DNA of 64,000 nucleotides from Andrena cerasifolii (lineage: Eukaryota > Arthropoda > Insecta > Hymenoptera > Andrenidae), in contig NC_135132.1 of the NCBI RefSeq assembly GCF_050908995.1, forward strand, positions 3,467,001 to 3,531,000. The letters run 5' to 3'. Positions 48,029 to 60,383 of this stretch are shown here, one piece after another. The notes under the pieces were generated by a model. That model made no database searches, was not told the origin of the DNA, and worked only from the letters and a program-made list of their open reading frames with translations. Every line of letters begins with the position of its first letter. Within the stretch, counting starts at the first letter, position 1. The position numbers and the translations under genes were made by a program.

Positions 48029-50993
48029 ATCATATACAAGGTATTTACCTCGCATTTACCTCTGGCGTGCAAGGTGTTTCATAACATGTGGGATCTACGT
48101 CAGCGGCAGAGGAAGGGCACAAAAGCAATGAAAGAATTTCAAATAAACATGTGCCTTATTGAATCATTTTTTGGAGGAATAAATAACAGTATCTGTGTAA
48201 ATAAAGTGCAATCGTGTTTGCCAATTTGTTACCGTTTTATAGGGAAATGACTGGTAAGTTACTAGTGGTAACCTGGGTCGCTCCAATAGTACAGCCTGAC
48301 TTAAAATTTAAGATATTACGATATTATAGAATTCTTGGCACGAGGGGAAGTTGGGGGGGAGGGGTACCAGCCATGAAATGTGCGATATCTCGCTAATTGT
48401 TTCTTGTACAGCAAACCACGCATAACAGAAATTGTTGCAAATTAAATTTGAAAACTTTTTTGTTCTATAAAAATTTTCGATAAAATCGATAGGGACCGAA
48501 ATATCGACCCGACCCTTCCTGCCTTTAACATCCTATAAAAAGAATTCGAAACTATCGCCTTTGTTAGGAACTCGCGTGGTATAATAAAAACACATCTGGA
48601 AGGAGGAAAACATTCAGGAGATAATAAATTGCAAATATATGTGGTGAACAAATTTTACTCGACTGTGCGAGAATTTGACGAATTTTCAAAATCGAGGTTT
48701 ATTAGCAGCGAACTCTTTTTTTTATTTTATTTTTTACAGTTCCTTATATTTTTTCCTTTTCATTTCATTATCGCAGTAGATTTTCTTGAGAAGATCATTC
48801 TAACGTTTGCTTTATTTTTTAACAAAGAATCACCCCCTTTCTTATACAAAATAATCATTAATAATATTACGTATTCTACTAACGAATAAATAAACTAAAT
48901 CTCTTCGTTTCGTTATCAACATATCATGTTTGCAAATTATAAAAAAAGCTTTATGCATACACTCCTTTAACCGTGCGATGTATTTATTTATTTGTAGAAA
49001 ATTTAATGGAAAACTTCCTCCACTTCAGAATTTTTATTTTATCGTTATAGGTAAAACCGTAAATAATGGCTTATTTTTTCATTCATTTTATTTTGTTCCA
49101 TGTTTAGAGCATTTTCTCTGCGTTCACTCTTATATTTATCCGGTCATCTGTTTAATATCGTTCTCAGCAATTTATTTTTGCATCTATTTTTACCTGCACC
49201 CCGACATTTACTTTCATCGCTAAAGTTTTCTTCTTCTCTCTTTTTTTCTGATGGCAAGCCACTTACATATTGGCTTTACGCATTCAGTCTCTTCCACTTA
49301 TCCAGGGAAAAGCTAAAGAATATCTGCATAGAGAGGGTAGCTAAGGAAAAATAACGAAGGGTGCTTCACTACCACAAGCGCAGTGTGGTAACTGGAACAT
49401 TCAGAAATATCTGATACTCTGCTGAAATGTAGTTCAGGTGATTCTAATGATCTACCTCTTTCATGATCCAGCAATGAAACAAGTCTAGGGGTGAAAACAC
49501 CCTATTAAAAAATTGTGAGTTCTCATATTATCGTGAATGTCTGATGAATCTTAAAAAATATCGACAGAAAGTTAAATACAAAATTGTATGGATCTCAATC
49601 ACGTACAAAATGGTGGAAAAAAAATTTGCAAAAAAAAATATTTTTCCAAAATTCTGCATCAAAATAAATTTTGTCCACAATTTTTTTACCATCATGTTGT
49701 AGATTATTGAGAACCATAAAAGTTTGCATTCAACTTTTTTTCGATATCTTTTCCAATATGGGCAATAACATGAAAACTTACCATTTCTTTTAAATGTTTC
49801 CACCCCTAAAGCCAGATTATTACTCGAATAAAAAATCGATCTATCACTGGATCCATCTAAATTACATTTCTGCAAAGTATCACATTATTTTTTATTTCGT
49901 GTTACCGATTTACCTTATAAGCGAATTAGGGACATGGATTTTTTATGTTGAAACGAATGATCCTCCCATGTAACAGTATTACGATCTATCAAAAGAGCTC
50001 GGATCCAAATCCAATGCAAATTTTGCAATTTAAGGGGTCCACCGAGTTTTATGGACGAATAAATCCTCTTTTGAAGTTACTATCCGCTCTCAAACGTCGA
50101 ACGTTTGCTCGTCGACAACATACAGGGTGATCCATAAATGCATGTCAATACTGCAGGGGGTGAATCTACACACTAATATAAGCAAAAATGTCATATCGAT
50201 GGCACAGTGCACAAATATTGTAAGTCCACTTTCTGTGAACTTTGAGTTTTTATATGCAACAAATAATTCTTAACTGTTTTTTTATGCTGTAAAAAAAAAA
50301 AACACATTTATATCTACTTCATAAATTTGTCAAAAATAATATTTTTGTTCATTGTATGCCCCTGAATCTTATGTACCATTTCATGTTTAAACTTTTTTTT
50401 TCGCGAATACGGTAAAAGGTGACATGCAATATTTGTGCACATATGAACTTATGCCTTATATACCTTAGTTTTCGAGTTATGGATGATCAGGCCCTCCGGT
50501 TAAAATTTTTCAGAAAATCGATTTTTTATTTATATATTTGTAGTATAACATCCCGAGAATACCCTGTGAAATTTTCACACCAAAATTCGTAATAGTATAT
50601 ATTCTTGAGTAAAACGGTACAAAATATGTGTGCATACTACAATTATTTAAATTATTTATCAGGATTTTTATCTCAATTTTAAAAAGTAAATATAGCTGCA
50701 AATTTTCGTATTCTACTTATTCTTCACCTTGTACCCTACGCTGTGTAAAATACAGTGCGATTTTTCTGCTAATTTTCTTCCATTCAGATTTTAAAACCAC
50801 CCTTAACTCTTTCTGGCTTGAAATGGACTTTATTCTAATTTTCCGGGTCAATACCTCCCATAGATGATCAATGGGACTGGGGAGGTGCTGCTATGATGTG
50901 GGGGATATTAGGGGAAAATGAACTATTAAATTGTTTTGTATAAAAGGTTCTCGCGTTCTATTAAGTACAGTCATTAAGTATGAAAAACCTAAC
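48029..50993. other. No gene recognised; worn transposon pieces
   Basis: A worn relative of the AAGGGAAGTTC fold-back lies at about 49404-49890 (AATGTAGTTCAGGTGATTCT, ATGATCCAGCAATGAAAC). A lone ACAGGGTGATCC end is at about 50122. The frames at 48629-49354 are low-complexity hydrophobic sequence. Confidence 0.45.
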
Positions 50994-51348
50994 CCCGGGT
51001 CTCCACCAAGGCGAAGACGAACCAAAACATTGTTCGCGAACGTTTTCCTCTGTTTTCGCCTCGAGGATGTTCGCGACGGTAGGAACGCAGCGAACGAACA
51101 TTTCTGACGGTACCTGGCGATCCGCATCCCTCTCCATAGTGAGACTGCTCGTAAACAGGCGACCCTCTACGACCATCCGCCGGCAGATACTCCACAGTAA
51201 TAGTATGCGTGACAAGCTCGAATAAAACTTTTTATATTCTTTGTTTTAACATAGTGAGAATGTTTCTAACGTATGGATGAGATATTTCTAAGAAAAATGA
51301 AACCAAACACGACGCAATTCGGACAATTTTGAGTTCCACTGATAATAT

Positions 51349-51788
51349 TGTGACGTCCGCAAACCAAGATGGTGATTGGTGAGAGGTGATTGATTCCGGA
51401 ACGTAAAGAGGGATATTATTATTTATTCTTGCCCAGCCGCCTCCGGCGTAACCCGTAATCTCTCGAGCCAGTCTTCATCATGCTTTTTGGAGTAATGTGC
51501 GGGGCAGGTGAACTGGCATTAAAGAGCGAGGAGGAGAAAACCTTTTAAATGTGCCGGGGCGGTGTGTTTCGGCTTGGGACCTTCACAACTAACCCAGTTC
51601 TACTCATCTCAGTAGGGCTACAGCTGACGGTCTCTGCCCTAGACACACGGGGACTAAGAGGAAATAAACTTGGAACTTGTATATATACGAACGAGAGTGG
51701 ACGATAGGACTTGCGAGAATAGTAGACCTCTAGCGGCGTCTGCGGAGACTAACCGGCGTGACCCATGTAGTGGGGCCGGGTCGTCACA
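51349..51788 (+). mobile_element. Solo LTR, 440 bp, ATAT duplication
   Basis: It starts TGTGACGTCCGCAAACC and ends GGGCCGGGTCGTCACA, so it has TG...CA ends with a short inverted TGTGACG/CGTCACA. ATAT stands on both sides (51345-51348, 51789-51792). A TATATATA box lies at about 51678. A 4-bp duplication suggests a Gypsy-type element, but there is no internal region to confirm this. Same family as 41092-42344. Confidence 0.85.
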
Positions 51789-52533
51789 ATATATAATGGT
51801 TTTATAGTATCAACATTTTTTTATACTAGTCAATAACAGATTTTCTTGAAAAAGGAGATAAAATTTTTGTTAGGTGGTGATTTGTGTTTAAACTTCACTT
51901 TTTCTCTGATGCGTTCTTTATTAGTTTAGCGTAAACAAATTAAATATCAATGAATCTGTAGTTGTATTCACTCGTAAATAATTTTGCTTTATTCTTTGCT
52001 AATTTCCCACGAATAATTATGTGAGTGGTCTCTGCCAAGGACGAAAACCATTTCTCCCGGCACCTCGGGAGAGGTGGTCGGACGTCTTAATTTCAATTTT
52101 CAATCAGATTTACAGTAAATATTGTCTTAAAGCAAATATCGACCAGATTTTCCTGAATCAGCATAAAATCTTGAACATATAGGTTCGTTCTGATAAAATA
52201 AGTAATGTCTACATTAGTTTTAATAGCCATTTTATATTAGGTCGACCGCGTCTCCCGGATTTACCCTATCAGCGGAACTCAAATTAGTCCGAATTGCGTC
52301 GTGTTTGGTATCATTTTCATTAGAAATATCTCATCCATACGTTGGAGATATTCTCATTCTGTTAAAACAAAAAATATCAAAATTTTATTCGTGCTTGTCA
52401 CGCATACGATTTCTGCCGAGTACTTACCGGCGGATGGTTGTAGAGGGTCGCCTGTTTACGGGCAGTCCCACAATGGAAAGGGACAGCAAGGCCCAAGTTT
52501 CATGGGTTTGAAAAGGGAGAAGAACGAGAAAAC

Positions 52534-53330
52534 TAGGGATTGCAAACCGGTAAATCGGTAAATCGGTTTGAAGTTTTTTTTCACCGATAACATAGTAGAT
52601 GTCGACGGAATTATGCGCTATATATATGCGCTACATTGCTGTACATCCAATTTTTACCGGTGATTTGATAAATTACGTATTTCTCGATATTTACCGGTAA
52701 CTCGATTTACCGGTAAATTACGTATTTCTCGATATTTACCGGTAACTCGATTTACCGGTAAATTAGGTATTTCTCGATATTTACCGGTAACTCGATTTAC
52801 CGGTAAATTACGTATTTCTCGATATTTACCGGTAGATCTTGAGAAATACTTATTTCTCGATATTTACCGGTAACTCGATTTACCGGTAAATTAGGTATTT
52901 CTCGATATTTACCGGTAACTCGATTTACCGGTAAATTACGTATTTCTCGATATTTATCGGTAGATCTTGAGAAATACTTATTTCTCGATATTTACCGGTA
53001 GATCTTGAGAAATACTTATTTCTCGATATTTACCGGTAGATCTTGAGAAATACTTATTTCTCGATATTTACCGGTAGATCTTGAGAAATACTTATTTCTC
53101 GATATTTACCGGTAGATCTTGAGAAATACTTATTTCTCGATATTTACCGGTAGATCTTGAGAAATACTTATTTCTCGATATTTACCGGTAGATCTTGAGA
53201 AATACTTATTTCTCGATATTTACCGCTAGATCGCGAAAAATAGTCGCGCATAATTCCGTCGATATCTACTACGTTATCAGTGAAAAAAAGCTTCAAACCG
53301 ATTTACCGATTTACCGGTTTGCAATCCCTA
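52534..53330. mobile_element. hAT-type MITE (TAGGGATTGCAA ends), copy 2, expanded
   Basis: The ends are TAGGGATTGCAAACCGG and CCGGTTTGCAATCCCTA, with a perfect 8-bp duplication GAGAAAAC (52526-52533, 53331-53338). At 797 bp it is more than twice the length of the copy at 12482-12854 because of the tandem repeats at about 52650-53225. Confidence 0.9.
52650..53225 (+). repeat. Minisatellite inside the hAT MITE (two related units)
   Basis: The first part has units of about 45 bases (TATTTCTCGATATTTACCGG then TAACTCGATTTACCGGTAAA). The second part has about eight units of about 38 bases (TAGATCTTGAGAAATACTTA then TTTCTCGATATTTACCGG). Every unit keeps the ACCGGTA palindrome. Confidence 0.92.
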
Positions 53331-53565
53331 GAGAAAACAGCCGATGTTCGTCACAAAAATGTTCGAGCCTGGTGGATCACCGGATTTTCTTCGCGAACAC
53401 CCTCTCTCCACGTCTACCGTGACCATCCGGAAGATTTGTCGCCTATTAGTAGGGTCATTTGTTAGCGAACACTGTTATTTGGCGTGCACATCGAGGCGAA
53501 CAGAGTATTACCTAACACGTTCGCGAGAATATGTTTTTGTTCGTGTTCGCCTAGGTGGAGACCCG

Positions 53566-54463
53566 ACGAGGTAAGACTGCCAACATTGCTCCACGTAATT
53601 CAGTGTCGGATTCACCAGACGCAATAGATCCACCACAAAAGTTTAGTTATATGTTTGCCAGCCAACATGTTCTAGCTAGTAACAGGCTTGAATAGAGGAA
53701 AGTTTCTGACTTTTCCTATTTAATAGGAAATCTCATGATATTAGGCCGCATAGGACACTTTAGACTACACACAGTGTTCTATTCAAGTGGTTCCAGCGAA
53801 TCCGTGTTATTCAAGCCTAGTGAACTCTGACTAAGAAGATAAACAGTAATACTGTTTAGAGAGATATTCGGTTCATAATATCCACTGACCTGAATCTTTT
53901 GTAACACCTTCTGAATCTTCAGCGTGTGTACAACTGCGCATATACCAGCTGAGTCACGCAATTTGATCGGGGTAGGTTCGTTTTATTCCTAAGAATAGAA
54001 GAAGTGGTACAGAATGAAGGAAGTATTACGTGTTGGTAATGCCTGAAACTTCCTGTGACATCACTTTACTCGCAGGTGCCATAATACATGTACAAAGTAC
54101 AAGTTCACTTCCCTTTGAAGTCATGTTCGGATAAGTACAGACTGCATTAGATGACATCCTATGCATCAAACAATCAGCCTTAAGCGTCCACATATCTACA
54201 CCCCATGCCATATTATCGAGAACACAACAGAGTTCTGTTTATTCTGATTATCATTGTTATTATTCCTATTATTTTATTTTATTATTGTGTTATTATAACT
54301 ATTGTTATTATTATTAACATTTTGGCTTCTGTAACTGACCGTATGTCACTTATTACTATCAAGACACACAATACCAACACTCTTCTATGAAAACTTATGC
54401 TGATTTGCGTGGAAACGAAATTATTTTCTGTTTATATAAATTTGTCGTATTATTCGATATACG
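53566..54463. other. No gene recognised
   Basis: ATT-rich low-complexity sequence at about 54235-54325. The frames at 53779-53961 and 54026-54211 are not recognisable. Confidence 0.45.
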
Positions 54464-54877
54464 TACCGTCAAGGACCCAGTTTCTGATCAGAACCCAATT
54501 CCTGATCAGTTTAGGAAAATAAACCAAATAATAAGCTTATTATGATACAAATTTATTCTAACAAATTACTAAATAATTATCAAGTATTTTGATGTTTATA
54601 CGCAAAATTTGATAGCTCATAGTAAAACGTGTCAAGGTGATCAGAAACTGCTCCCCTTGCATTTTTCACTTTCAAAGTTAAATTATAAGGTAATTATTAT
54701 TGTGTGCGCACTTTTTTTAATACCAAATTAAAGATAAAACACAGATTTACTAAAATAACCAAAAATCGTTTAAACTTGGTTAAATTCTCCCTTTACAAGT
54801 TTAAAAACCCCCGGTAGTTACTCGTAAGTGAGTAAGTAGTAACTCTTAAGTGATCAGGAACCGGGTCCTTGACGGTA
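54464..54877. mobile_element. TA-flanked MITE with CCGTCAAGGACCC ends
   Basis: TACCGTCAAGGACCCAGTTT on the left is inverse to GGGTCCTTGACGGTA on the right, extending through CCTGATCA. TA is the likely target, pointing to a Tc1/mariner-type element. Confidence 0.78.
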
Positions 54878-54889
54878 TGCAAACACATT

Positions 54890-56106
54890 AGGGCGGAGCG
54901 GAAAATTTAGATTTGAATTTTCAGTTGGCCTGGGTCCGGGATAGTTGTCTTTTGATTAACCAAACACAACTGTAAAAAAAATTGGAATAATATTCATGTC
55001 TGCAGGTTCCTTTTCCCCCTAAAATTTTCATATAATCATATAATCATTTTAGGGGAAAAAGGAATCTGCAGACATGATTATTTTTTATTTTTTTTTTTAC
55101 AGTTGTGTTTGGTTAATCAAAAGACAACTATCCCGTACCCAGGCCAACTGAAAATTCAAATTTAAAATTTCACCTATATAGTATGATTATATAATCATTT
55201 TTAGGAGAAAAAGGAGCCTGCAGACATGAATATTTTTCCAAAATTTGTTTACAGTTGTGTTTGGTTAATCAAAAGACAACTATCCCGTACCCAGGAAAAC
55301 TGAAAATTCAAATTTAAATTTTCACCTATATAGTATGATTATATAATCATTTTTAGGAGAAAAAGGAGTCTGCAGACATGAATATTTTTCCAAAATTTTT
55401 TTACAGTTGTGTTTGGTTAATCAAAAGACAACTATCCCGTACCCAGGAAAACTGAAAATTCAAGTTTAAATTTTCGCCTATATAGTATGATTATATAATC
55501 ATTTTTAGGAGAAAAAGGAGCCTGCAGACATGATTATTTTTAAAAAAAATTTTACAGTTGTGTTTGGTTAATCAAAAGACAACTATCCCGTACCCAGGAA
55601 AACTGAAAATTCAAGTTTAAATTTTCGCCTATATAGTATGATTATATAATCATTTTTAGGAGAAAAAGGACCTTGCAGACATGAATATTTTTCCAAAATT
55701 ATTTTACAGTTGTGTTTGGTTAATCAAAAGACAACTATCCCGCACCCAGGCCAACTGAAAATTCAAGTTTAAATTTTCGCCTATATAGTATGATTATATA
55801 ATCATTTTTAGGAGAAAAAGGAGCTTGCAGACATGAATATTTTTCCAAAATTTTTTTACAGTTGTGTTTGGTTAATCAAAAGACAACTATCCCGTACTCA
55901 GGCCAACTGAAAATTCAAATTTAAATTTTCGCCTATATAGTATGATTATATAATCAGTTTTAGGAGAAAAAGGAGCCTGCAGACATGATTATTTTAAAAA
56001 AAAAATTTACAGTTGTGTTTGGTTAATCAAAAGACAACTATCCTGTACCCAGGCCAACTGAAAATTCAAATTTAAATTTTCGCCTATATAGTATCGCTCC
56101 ACCCTA
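54890..56106. mobile_element. Element with AGGGCGGAGCG ends and one amplified arm
   Basis: The left end AGGGCGGAGCGG leads into one arm (TTCAGTTGGCCTGGGTCCGG, then AGTTGTCTTTTGATTAACC). The right side carries the inverse of this arm seven times in tandem before the end CGCTCCACCCT. TTA and TAA flank the ends. Confidence 0.7.
55040..56098 (+). repeat. Tandem array, seven units of about 152 bp
   Basis: GACAACTATCCCG recurs at 55123, 55275, 55427, 55578, 55730, 55882 and 56033. Each unit carries TATGATTATATAATCAT, AGGAGAAAAAGGAGCCTGCA and CAGTTGTGTTTGGTTAATCA. Units differ by a few substitutions, mainly in the T/A-run. Confidence 0.95.
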
Positions 56107-59082
56107 ATACAAATGCCAGGGTAAAAAGTTGGGAATATGAATACTTCGTAAGGTATCTGAAATTCGTTAGTTACGAACATTCTTTATTAAAACGCTTGCC
56201 CAAATGTTCCACTATCAGGCAGTGGACATTTCCCGAATCGAGGCAGTATATTTATAACTGTACTAGCAAACTACCCCCGCGCTTCGCTTCGGGCCTAAGA
56301 GATATTAAGGACTCCATGAAAATACATTTCACCCCTTTTCACCATCCCCTTAGGGGTTGATTAGGGCAAAATGCTGAAATTGGTCTTTAGGCATTTGTGT
56401 TGGTAACCTTTGTAAGTACAAACCAAGTTGATACGAGTCCGAGAAAACATATTTCACCCCTTTTTACCCCTTTCGGGTTAGAATTTCAAAAAATCCCTTC
56501 TTATCAATGATTATATAAATATAGACAAAAGCGTTTTTTGTTTATTTTATTGTAGAACCGTTTGTGCTTATTAGTTCGTGCATTACTTGGTCACCTAGAC
56601 TGATCTAGAGTGTTGAACAACGTGTTTCAAACCACTTTTTACCATTTGTATTTTTACAACAATTTAGAATAAAAACGCTGAACATATTTACTTTTTTTAC
56701 TGTCTGGAAAATGTGACAGTACTGCAATACGAGAGCAACTCATAAAAAAAGATACCTAGGTCCCTCTAGATGACTTTCGTATGTACCAATATATCGCTTA
56801 CAATTATCACCCATTTTATGCACTCTAATTTTAATCAAACTTTGCACCCAAATAGAGTATTCAAAACCACTCGATATTCATCTTTTTATAGCCGCTTATA
56901 TTCATACTTATAGGGTGAAAGCAACCCTCGCATTTGGAATAGAAACCGGGGCAGCGCGAACTTTTGCGGGGCCAGGTTCCAAAATTGTGCGAGGCCAAAA
57001 AAAACGTATTTATATATTATACTTCTAAATTTTATAATAATAAAAACCTATGCATAGGGCCCCGCAAAATTTACGATGAGCTAGCTTTTCATGGACCGCG
57101 GGGCCAGGTATCAAGGAAGGCGCTGAACCCGCCTCGCGCCGCCCCTGAATTGAAAAATCTATTTCGTGAAATTTCTCGTAAAAAATTGAAAATATAAAAA
57201 TATTCCTTTCAGTCTTTTCAAATAAACAGTATATCTAAGCAAACTTTCGTGAAATTACCGGTCTACGAATTGAATGGTACTAGTTGCCAGAAAAGTGCTG
57301 CAACAGAGAAGGCAATTATGTCGAAAAATAGACTAGATACACATGGCTTTACGTCAGCCAAGTAAACAGTTCAGTTTCACTTGATTATATTAAGAAAAGA
57401 AAGAGGAGACTTTAGTTTCTGGTTCTCCTCGTATTCTACTGGGGTAACTCTGCTTCCACTGTGATTAGCCGTAGTCAGCTGATAGGATGGTTACCTTAAT
57501 TGAAACGTTCATAGATCCCCAAGTGTCTACAAACAATAGCGATATTTGTAAACACTTCATCGTCTGTCAACGGAACGTTTGAGCATCTTGTTTCATCGAG
57601 AATGTAAACGGTTGAATTTGAAATGCTTACAAGGAAATTTGGTAACCCGAAAATTCCGATTCTTTTTTAGCTTAGCAGGTTTGTAGGGAGCCTCAATGGA
57701 AGTGTTAGGCATTTTTTATTTTCCGCTACTTTCTGGTTCTTCGTTCAGTCAGTGAATTTCTATCGAAAGGGACTATCATCGTAGGTGTTTAAAAAAGGAT
57801 TTTTTCTCATTTAAAAATATTAAGGAGACCTTGGTATTTAAAAAAAATGACATAAAAGACAATAATTTTTATGGCATCGTGTGAGCTCCATTGAACGACC
57901 CACAAAGAACTACGCAATTTTTTAACCGGTATGCATTATCCACACGTATTTACTAACATTTCAGTTTGTTGTAAAAAAATCTGGTATATATTATAATAAT
58001 TAAGGGAGATATTTTTCTCAAAACGGTGTTTTTCATGACAGTGCGAGCGATTTCTCAACTTCTAGCGGGCTAATCTGGTCCATCTTTTTCGTACACCTTC
58101 AGAAAACATGTAATTCTAGCCGGTGGCAGGATTAAGGCAAAGTAGTTTTTTTTCCAAAAGTTTAAGGCAGCTTACAGACGAAAAAAAAATAAGAAAAAGA
58201 TGAATTTAAGGGGAGGTTCCGGTCTAAAAATCGATTTTTTTTATTTCATTTTTCGAATGTTCAACCTTTTAGGAATATATGTTTAAAAGGAGGTTTTGAA
58301 ATTCGTAAAATTCCCAAAGTTATAGGCATTTGAATAACACTTGGCGCTGACGTAAAACTTTAAACTCGTTTTTCTCGAAACAGTGTTCTCAAAACGGTGG
58401 GACCTGTATCTCCAAAAGTTATTATCCGAATCGATTGAAACCTTTTTTATTTTGAAGAATATACTTCTGGTTAGGGAGGAAACCAGAAAAATTACAACAA
58501 ATTGAAAAATTTATAATTTTCAAAGGCGTTGAAAGGATGAAAACTATAAGGAAAAGGTGATTTCAAACTTCAAGTGCTGTTATTTTCTAAAAAAATGTTA
58601 TTTTTGTATTTTTTTCTGGTTTCCTTCCTAGCCAGAAGTATATTCTTCGAAATAAAAAAAGTTTCAGTCGAATCGAATAATAACTTTTATGGATACAGGT
58701 CCCACCGATTTGGATGAATTTTTTGACGCCTTGACTTTAACGACTCCCCAGTGCTGTCTACAATGATGAATTATAAAACAAAAAATATATGTCTTTAATA
58801 TAAGATATCCTTAATACAATGCAAAAAGTTCCATTAAATTATATGTAGTAGTTTTCCTTTAATTAATTCCTAAATATCAGCTATTTAAAATTTAAATCCG
58901 CCTCTGTAAATAACAGCTATTTTTGTATGTATCAGATAAAGCATATAACAAAAGAAATAGTTTCTTATTAGTTTTATTTCATGCAACCTGCCACAATCCC
59001 CATTTGGGACTTTTTCAAAAATATCGAATATTTTCAAAACGAAACATAAGTTGAATATAATTATACTGTTATACAACTTTTT

Positions 59083-59114
<32 letters not shown>

Positions 59115-59324
59115 CTTATCCGGCCAAAAATTAAAAAAAAAATTTAGCAGTTAATGGGTTAATAATTGCTACTACTTTATTAATTAATAAATTTCAAAAT
59201 TCTCTGTTACAGAAGAATATTTTTTAAAGAAAAATGTTGTTATAGTGCAACTCAAAATGCACAAGGTAACCTTGATCGCTAAATGGAAAAAGTGTCCAGG
59301 AATTTCTTGTTCAAACTTACACAA
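56107..59324. other. No gene recognised; transposon remnants
   Basis: A CCCGCGCTTCGCTTCGG motif is near 56276. A GC-richer repeat with GCGGGGCCAGG twice lies at about 56950-57150. A partial AAGGGGAGGTTCCGG element starts at about 58205. An (AT)n run is at about 59088-59112. Confidence 0.4.
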
Positions 59325-59735
59325 TGTACAGGGCGTAAGAAAATCATACGTCATGGATCACACAGGTGATTCAACACCTCTGGATCGATGGAAAACTGTT
59401 AAAAAGATGTGCCTCAAAATTGACCTTGACCTCGAAATTCGAAATCCAATTTTTTTTATTTTAATCTGATCTACTCACTGGGAGGACAAAAAGTGTCGAA
59501 GGGGTCATTTTTGTTGTTCATTGTTTGAAACATTCTTTGGAATATAGCTACTATGACACCTCATCTCGGTTTAGTGAGTCAAAGAGATCGCAATAAAAAC
59601 AATTTGAAATGCTAAATTTTAAGGTCGAGGTGAATTTTGCGGTACATTTTTTTAACAGACCTCCACCAATTCAGAGACGTAGAGTCACCTGTGCGAACCA
59701 TGAGGTCTAATTTTTGTACACCCTGTACACCTAAA
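59325..59735. mobile_element. Inverted-repeat element with TGTACAGGGCGTA-type ends
   Basis: The left arm (TGTACAGGGCGTAAG, ACACAGGTGATTCAACACCT) is inverse to the right arm (AGAGTCACCTGTGCGAACC, TTGTACACCCTGTACA). Because of this, similar peptides appear on both strands (TGDSTPLDRWKTVKKM and TGDSTSLNWWRSVKKM); I read them as arm sequence rather than proteins. Confidence 0.65.
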
Positions 59736-60125
59736 GCAGAAGATATATGTAACCTGACACTGAAATGGTAAATATTGCCGTTACTTTTGGTGATGCGCAA
59801 ACAGTTCGAAAAGGGGGATACTTGATACGAGGGGTCTGATCATACCACATATGTAAATCTCGGCTTCTTCGCAGTCACAGGTCTTCGAGACTTCTGGACT
59901 GTGTTAATTTGTTTGAGCAAAAATTATTAGGGTGATCGAAAAATATTGTTAGGGTTTCCTGTCGAAAACTACACTATTCTGTAAAAAAAAAAAATTTCAG
60001 CTCCTGTTAAAAATTTCGTGTCTCTTACAGATTTTGGGGCGCTAAAACCGATTTTGGCAAACGATTTTCTTTAGCGCTATAGCTTTTGAAAAAAAATTGA
60101 TTGATTTTTCACAAATGGACCACAT

Positions 60126-60383
60126 TTATTTTTTGGCGCGCTTAAAAATCTTATTTGAACTGATTAAATTTATTTTCTGGCGCGCTTAAAAATCTTATTT
60201 GAACTGATTAAATTTATTTTTTGGCGCGCTTAAAAATCTTATTTGAACTGATTTTATTTATTTTTTGGCGCGCTTAAAAATCTTATTTGAACTGATTAAA
60301 TTTATTTTTTGGCGCGCTTAAAAATCTTATTTGAACTGATTAAAATTATTTTTTGGTGCGCTTAAAAATCTAATTTGAACTGT
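60126..60383 (+). repeat. Tandem array, six units of 44 bp
   Basis: GGCGCGC (GGTGCGC in the last unit) recurs at 60135, 60179, 60223, 60267, 60311 and 60355, exactly 44 bases apart. The unit continues TTAAAAATCTTATTTGAACT. Confidence 0.95.

Larger units (their letters stand above)
50994..53565. mobile_element. Large fold-back element hosting a solo LTR and a hAT MITE
   Basis: The left arm CGGGTCTCCACCAAGGCGAA and right arm TTCGCCTAGGTGGAGACCCG are inverse. Mirrored inner blocks include TTCGCGAACGTT, GGCGACCCTCTACGACCATC (left) with GATGGTTGTAGAGGGTCGCC (right), and CACGACGCAATTCGGAC (left) with GTCCGAATTGCGTCGTG (right). The solo LTR at 51349-51788 and the hAT MITE at 52534-53330 are inserted in it. 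Without them the element is about 1.3 kb. Short ORFs in the arms appear in inverted pairs and are not genes. Confidence 0.78.

Noticed and set aside
47653..48084. 143-codon plus-strand ORF
   Set aside because: It lies almost wholly inside a hAT-type fold-back MITE (47681-48028); its GC-rich arms explain the open frame.
52650..53225. Regular short repeats that resemble a CRISPR array at first sight
   Set aside because: Units are directly adjacent with no unique spacers, lie within a eukaryotic hAT MITE, and change unit length: a minisatellite.
59245..59800. Similar peptides on opposite strands (TGDSTPLDRWKTVKKM-like)
   Set aside because: The similarity follows from the inverted arms of one element; no start-to-stop protein of sensible length results.
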